Assembly (NCBI GenBank): GCA_001603685.1
Contig: LUZO01000337.1
Span: 1-6,829, forward strand
Direction of reading: 5' to 3'
From: Bacteroidales bacterium Bact_23
GTDB taxonomy: Bacteria > Bacteroidota > Bacteroidia > Bacteroidales > Lentimicrobiaceae
Length of the DNA: 6,829 bases
Shown: positions 4,566 to 6,829 of the stretch, in pieces
Position numbering within the stretch: position 1 is the first letter of the stretch
How the letters are laid out: each line of letters begins with the position of its first letter
The notes under the pieces: model-generated
Told to the model about the DNA's origin: nothing
What the model saw: the letters and a program-made list of their open reading frames with translations, nothing else
The model's database searches: none
Translations under genes and position numbers: made by a program

Positions 4566-6620
4566 ATGATTAACCAGCAACTGATCAATCCACGCAGCAT
4601 CGTAGTTATCGGCGGTTCGAACGACACCACCAAACCGGGCGGAAAAGTGCTCAAAAATCTTATTGACCACAATTTTCCGGGAAAACTGTATGTGACCAAC
4701 CCAAAAGAGGATGAAATCCAGGGAATTAAATGCTACAGAGACCCCAACGATCTGCCTGAAGTGGATCTTGCCATTCTGGCCATAGCCGCCAGATTCTGCC
4801 CGGCAACGGTTGATTTGCTGGCAAAGCAGAAAAATACGCGTGCATTCATCATCCTCTCCGCCGGTTTCCACGAAGAGAGTGAAGCCGGTGCCGCACTCGA
4901 GCGCGAAATCGTGGATACCATCAACAGCGTGAACGGCTGTCTGATTGGTCCGAACTGCATTGGGGTGATGAACCATCACCACACCTCCGTTTTTACCACC
5001 CCGATTCCGAAACTTGACCCGAAAGGCGTTGATTTTATCTCAGGTTCCGGAGCGACTGCCGTATTTATTATGGAGGCAGCCATGACCAAAGGCCTCTCCT
5101 TCTCAAGCGTTTATTCGGTAGGAAACAGCGCTCAGATGGGCGTTGAAGAGGTTCTGCAGTATCTCGACGAAACCTTCGATCCTGCAACCAGTTCAAGGGT
5201 AAAATTGCTATATGTGGAGAGCATCGACAAGCCTCAGCTTCTGCTTAAGCACGCCTCCTCGCTGATTAATAAGGGTTGCCGCATTGCAGCGATCAAATCG
5301 GGAAGCTCGTCGGCCGGAAGCCGTGCAGCCTCATCGCATACCGGCGCCCTGGCCAGCAGCGATTCAGCCGTAGATGCACTCTTCCGCAAAGCCGGCATCG
5401 TAAGGTGCTACGGCCGCGAAGAACTGGCAACCGTTGCCGCCGTGTTTATGCATAAACCGCTCACCGGAAAGAACATAGCCGTGATCACCCATGCTGGCGG
5501 GCCGGCGGTAATGCTCACCGATGCACTCTCGAACAACGGTCTTGAGGTTCCGCATCTGGAAAGCCCCGAACTGCTGGCAAAACTGCTGCCCGGCTCATCG
5601 GTGGCCAACCCCATCGACTTCCTGGCAACCGGAACCGCTGAAAATCTGGGCGATATCATCGGTTACTGCGAAAACAAGTTTGATAACATCGACGCCATGG
5701 CGGTGATTTTCGGAAGCCCCGGACTTACCGAAGTGTATGATGTTTACAAATTGCTGGATGAGAAGATGAAAACCGCCAGAAAGCCCATCTACCCCATTCT
5801 GCCTTCGGTGGTGAATGTGAAGAACGAAATTGAATATTTCCTTTCGCTTGGCAGAATCAACTTCCCCGATGAGGTGGTTTTCGGAAATGCGCTGGCGAAG
5901 GTTTACAACACCCCCGCCCCTGCCGGCGATGCCGGACTTCCGGCTGTTGATACCAAAACCATCCGCCGCGTGATTGAAGGATCGGACGATGGATATCTTT
6001 CACCTGACAAGGTTCAGCAGTTGCTGGATGCAGCGGGCATTCCCCGCGCCGGTGAAGCAGTGGTTACCACAAAGGAAGATGCGGTTGCAGCAGCCAGGAA
6101 ACTTGGCTATCCCGTTGTAATGAAGGTGGTTGGCCCCGTTCATAAATCGGATGTGGGCGGCGTGGTCCTAAATGTGAAGGACGATGAAACGGTAGCCCGC
6201 GAATTTGAAAGAATGATAAAAATTCAGGACACCACCGCCATTCTGCTGCAGCCAATGCTGAGCGGCACGCAGATTTTCGCCGGTGCCAAGTTTGAACCCA
6301 AATTCGGCCACATGATTCTCTGCGGATTGGGCGGTATCTTTATCGAAGTCCTGAAGGATGTTCAAACCTCACTCTCTCCGGTTTCAGCTGCCGAAGCCGA
6401 TAGGATGATCAAAAGCCTGAAATCGTATCAGATCATCAAGGGGGTACGCGGTCAGGAAGGCGTAAACGAGCCTGCTTTCGTGGATGCCATCGTAAGGTTG
6501 TCGGCCCTGTGCGAAGCAGCTCCCGAAATCGCCGAGATGGACATCAACCCGCTGCTGGGCAACGAGAAAGGCGTAGTAGCGGTTGACGCCAGAATCAGGA
6601 TAGAGAAAAATCAGAAATAG
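4566..6620 (+). CDS. ADP-forming acetate/acyl-CoA synthetase, fused alpha-beta subunits
   Basis: This 684-residue cytoplasmic enzyme would convert acyl-CoA + ADP + Pi to acid + CoA + ATP, conserving energy in fermentation, or run in reverse to activate acids. Domain order: CoA-binding Rossmann domain (about 5-135; IVVIGGSND at 12-20, GPNCIGV at 128-134), two succinyl-CoA-synthetase-like ligase domains (about 150-445; SGSGAT 159-164, GGPAVMLTDAL 311-321, NPIDFLATG 348-356), a Pro/Ala-rich linker (about 449-465), then an ATP-grasp beta part (about 476-684). Key residues visible are Glu218 in YVESID, the probable phosphohistidine His258 in SSHTGALAS, His526 in HKSDVGGV (the position of the beta-part phosphohistidine in archaeal enzymes), GHMILCGLGGIFIEVLKDV in the ATP-grasp core, and EMDINP at 657-662. 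The linker shows the alpha-beta fusion; no GNAT domain is present. The usual SQSGAL motif reads SGSGAT here, which I associate with a Bacteroidota subgroup. No Shine-Dalgarno precedes the ATG. Substrate (acetate, branched-chain or aryl acids) cannot be told from sequence alone. Confidence 0.92.
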   Translation: MINQQLINPRSIVVIGGSNDTTKPGGKVLKNLIDHNFPGKLYVTNPKEDEIQGIKCYRDPNDLPEVDLAILAIAARFCPATVDLLAKQKNTRAFIILSAGFHEESEAGAALEREIVDTINSVNGCLIGPNCIGVMNHHHTSVFTTPIPKLDPKGVDFISGSGATAVFIMEAAMTKGLSFSSVYSVGNSAQMGVEEVLQYLDETFDPATSSRVKLLYVESIDKPQLLLKHASSLINKGCRIAAIKSGSSSAGSRAASSHTGALASSDSAVDALFRKAGIVRCYGREELATVAAVFMHKPLTGKNIAVITHAGGPAVMLTDALSNNGLEVPHLESPELLAKLLPGSSVANPIDFLATGTAENLGDIIGYCENKFDNIDAMAVIFGSPGLTEVYDVYKLLDEKMKTARKPIYPILPSVVNVKNEIEYFLSLGRINFPDEVVFGNALAKVYNTPAPAGDAGLPAVDTKTIRRVIEGSDDGYLSPDKVQQLLDAAGIPRAGEAVVTTKEDAVAAARKLGYPVVMKVVGPVHKSDVGGVVLNVKDDETVAREFERMIKIQDTTAILLQPMLSGTQIFAGAKFEPKFGHMILCGLGGIFIEVLKDVQTSLSPVSAAEADRMIKSLKSYQIIKGVRGQEGVNEPAFVDAIVRLSALCEAAPEIAEMDINPLLGNEKGVVAVDARIRIEKNQK

Positions 6621-6645
6621 GAACTGAGATAGTTCAGTATCAGGC

Positions 6646-6690
6646 ATAAAGTGCAGGTTTCGTTGGTGAAGCCTGCACTTTCACTTTATT
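6646..6690 (+). terminator. Long hairpin after the acyl-CoA synthetase gene, probable terminator
   Basis: AAAGTGCAGG (6648-6657) pairs perfectly with CCTGCACTTT (6672-6681), and four further pairs inside (6658-6661 with 6668-6671, one being T-G) leave the loop GTTGGT, giving a 14-bp stem. It starts 27 bases after the stop codon. The tail CACTTTATT is a poor T-tract, but CACTTTAT (6682-6689) can also pair with ATAAAGTG (6646-6653), giving a second register for the same stem. It most likely ends or stabilises the transcript. Confidence 0.7.
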
Positions 6691-6829
6691 CCGGAAAGAT
6701 TTAAGGGTTACCGGTCGGTACAGGTCAAATTTCTATAATTGGCATATAATCAGCCAGTTAATTATTTTAATGAGAATATGTTCATTTCCTTAAAAAACTC
6801 AAAAATTTTAAGTTATTTCAGGAATCAAT
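6691..6829. other. AT-rich non-coding end of window with small dyads
   Basis: These 139 bases carry no gene. Three short dyads are visible: TACCG-GT-CGGTA at 6709-6720, an 8-bp stem with one T-G pair at 6736-6743/6753-6760 (TAATTGGC with GCCAGTTA, 9-base loop), and CTTAAAA/TTTTAAG at 6789-6795/6806-6812. They may belong to the regulatory region of a gene beyond the right edge. No exact TAnnTTTG box was found. Confidence 0.5.

Noticed and set aside
4389..4982. 197-codon open frame on the minus strand
   Set aside because: It runs antisense through the start of the acyl-CoA synthetase and its promoter region and has no domain signature.
1..6829. Defence system, CRISPR array, toxin-antitoxin, phage or insertion sequence
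   Set aside because: No regularly spaced repeats, transposase, integrase, nuclease or toxin-like genes are visible in any coding region of the window.

Overview
The window looks like an ordinary chromosomal stretch of a Bacteroidota bacterium, plausibly a fermentative member of the Bacteroidales/Marinilabiliales side. The grounds are: start codons mostly lack Shine-Dalgarno sequences; several intergenic regions carry the Bacteroidota -7 promoter motif TAnnTTTG or close variants; one gene encodes a lipoprotein; and the proteins (an ADP-forming acyl-CoA synthetase with a characteristic N-terminus, a DUF6580 membrane protein, a GroES-like orphan) resemble those I know from that phylum. No rRNA, tRNA, CRISPR array, insertion sequence or phage gene is visible.

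Layout, left to right. Bases 1-136 are AT-rich non-coding DNA bounded by an imperfect inverted repeat. Next come two minus-strand genes: an LLM-class flavin-dependent oxidoreductase (137-1171) and, upstream of it across a 210-bp gap, a lipoprotein amidohydrolase of the YtcJ/amidohydrolase-3 type (1382-3019). The gap holds a perfect 8-bp-arm palindrome that could be an operator. A 349-bp divergent intergenic region (3020-3368) follows, with a promoter-like motif facing each way. Then come a plus-strand DUF6580 membrane protein (3369-3905), a strong bidirectional terminator (3926-3955), and a convergent minus-strand GroES-like protein (3977-4360). A 205-bp divergent promoter region separates that gene from a plus-strand fused alpha-beta ADP-forming acetate/acyl-CoA synthetase (4566-6620), which ends in a long hairpin. 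Bases 6691-6829 are AT-rich with small dyads and no gene.

The five genes do not form an obvious pathway. Each seems to be its own transcription unit, or in the case of the two leftmost genes at most a loosely linked pair. The acyl-CoA synthetase would make ATP from acyl-CoA thioesters during fermentation of sugars or amino acids. The amidohydrolase would act outside the cytoplasm. The DUF6580 protein may be a small-molecule uptake component. I found no convincing undescribed multi-gene system. The most unusual signals are the non-coding repeats at 4-130 and 1241-1267 and the stand-alone, enlarged GroES paralog.
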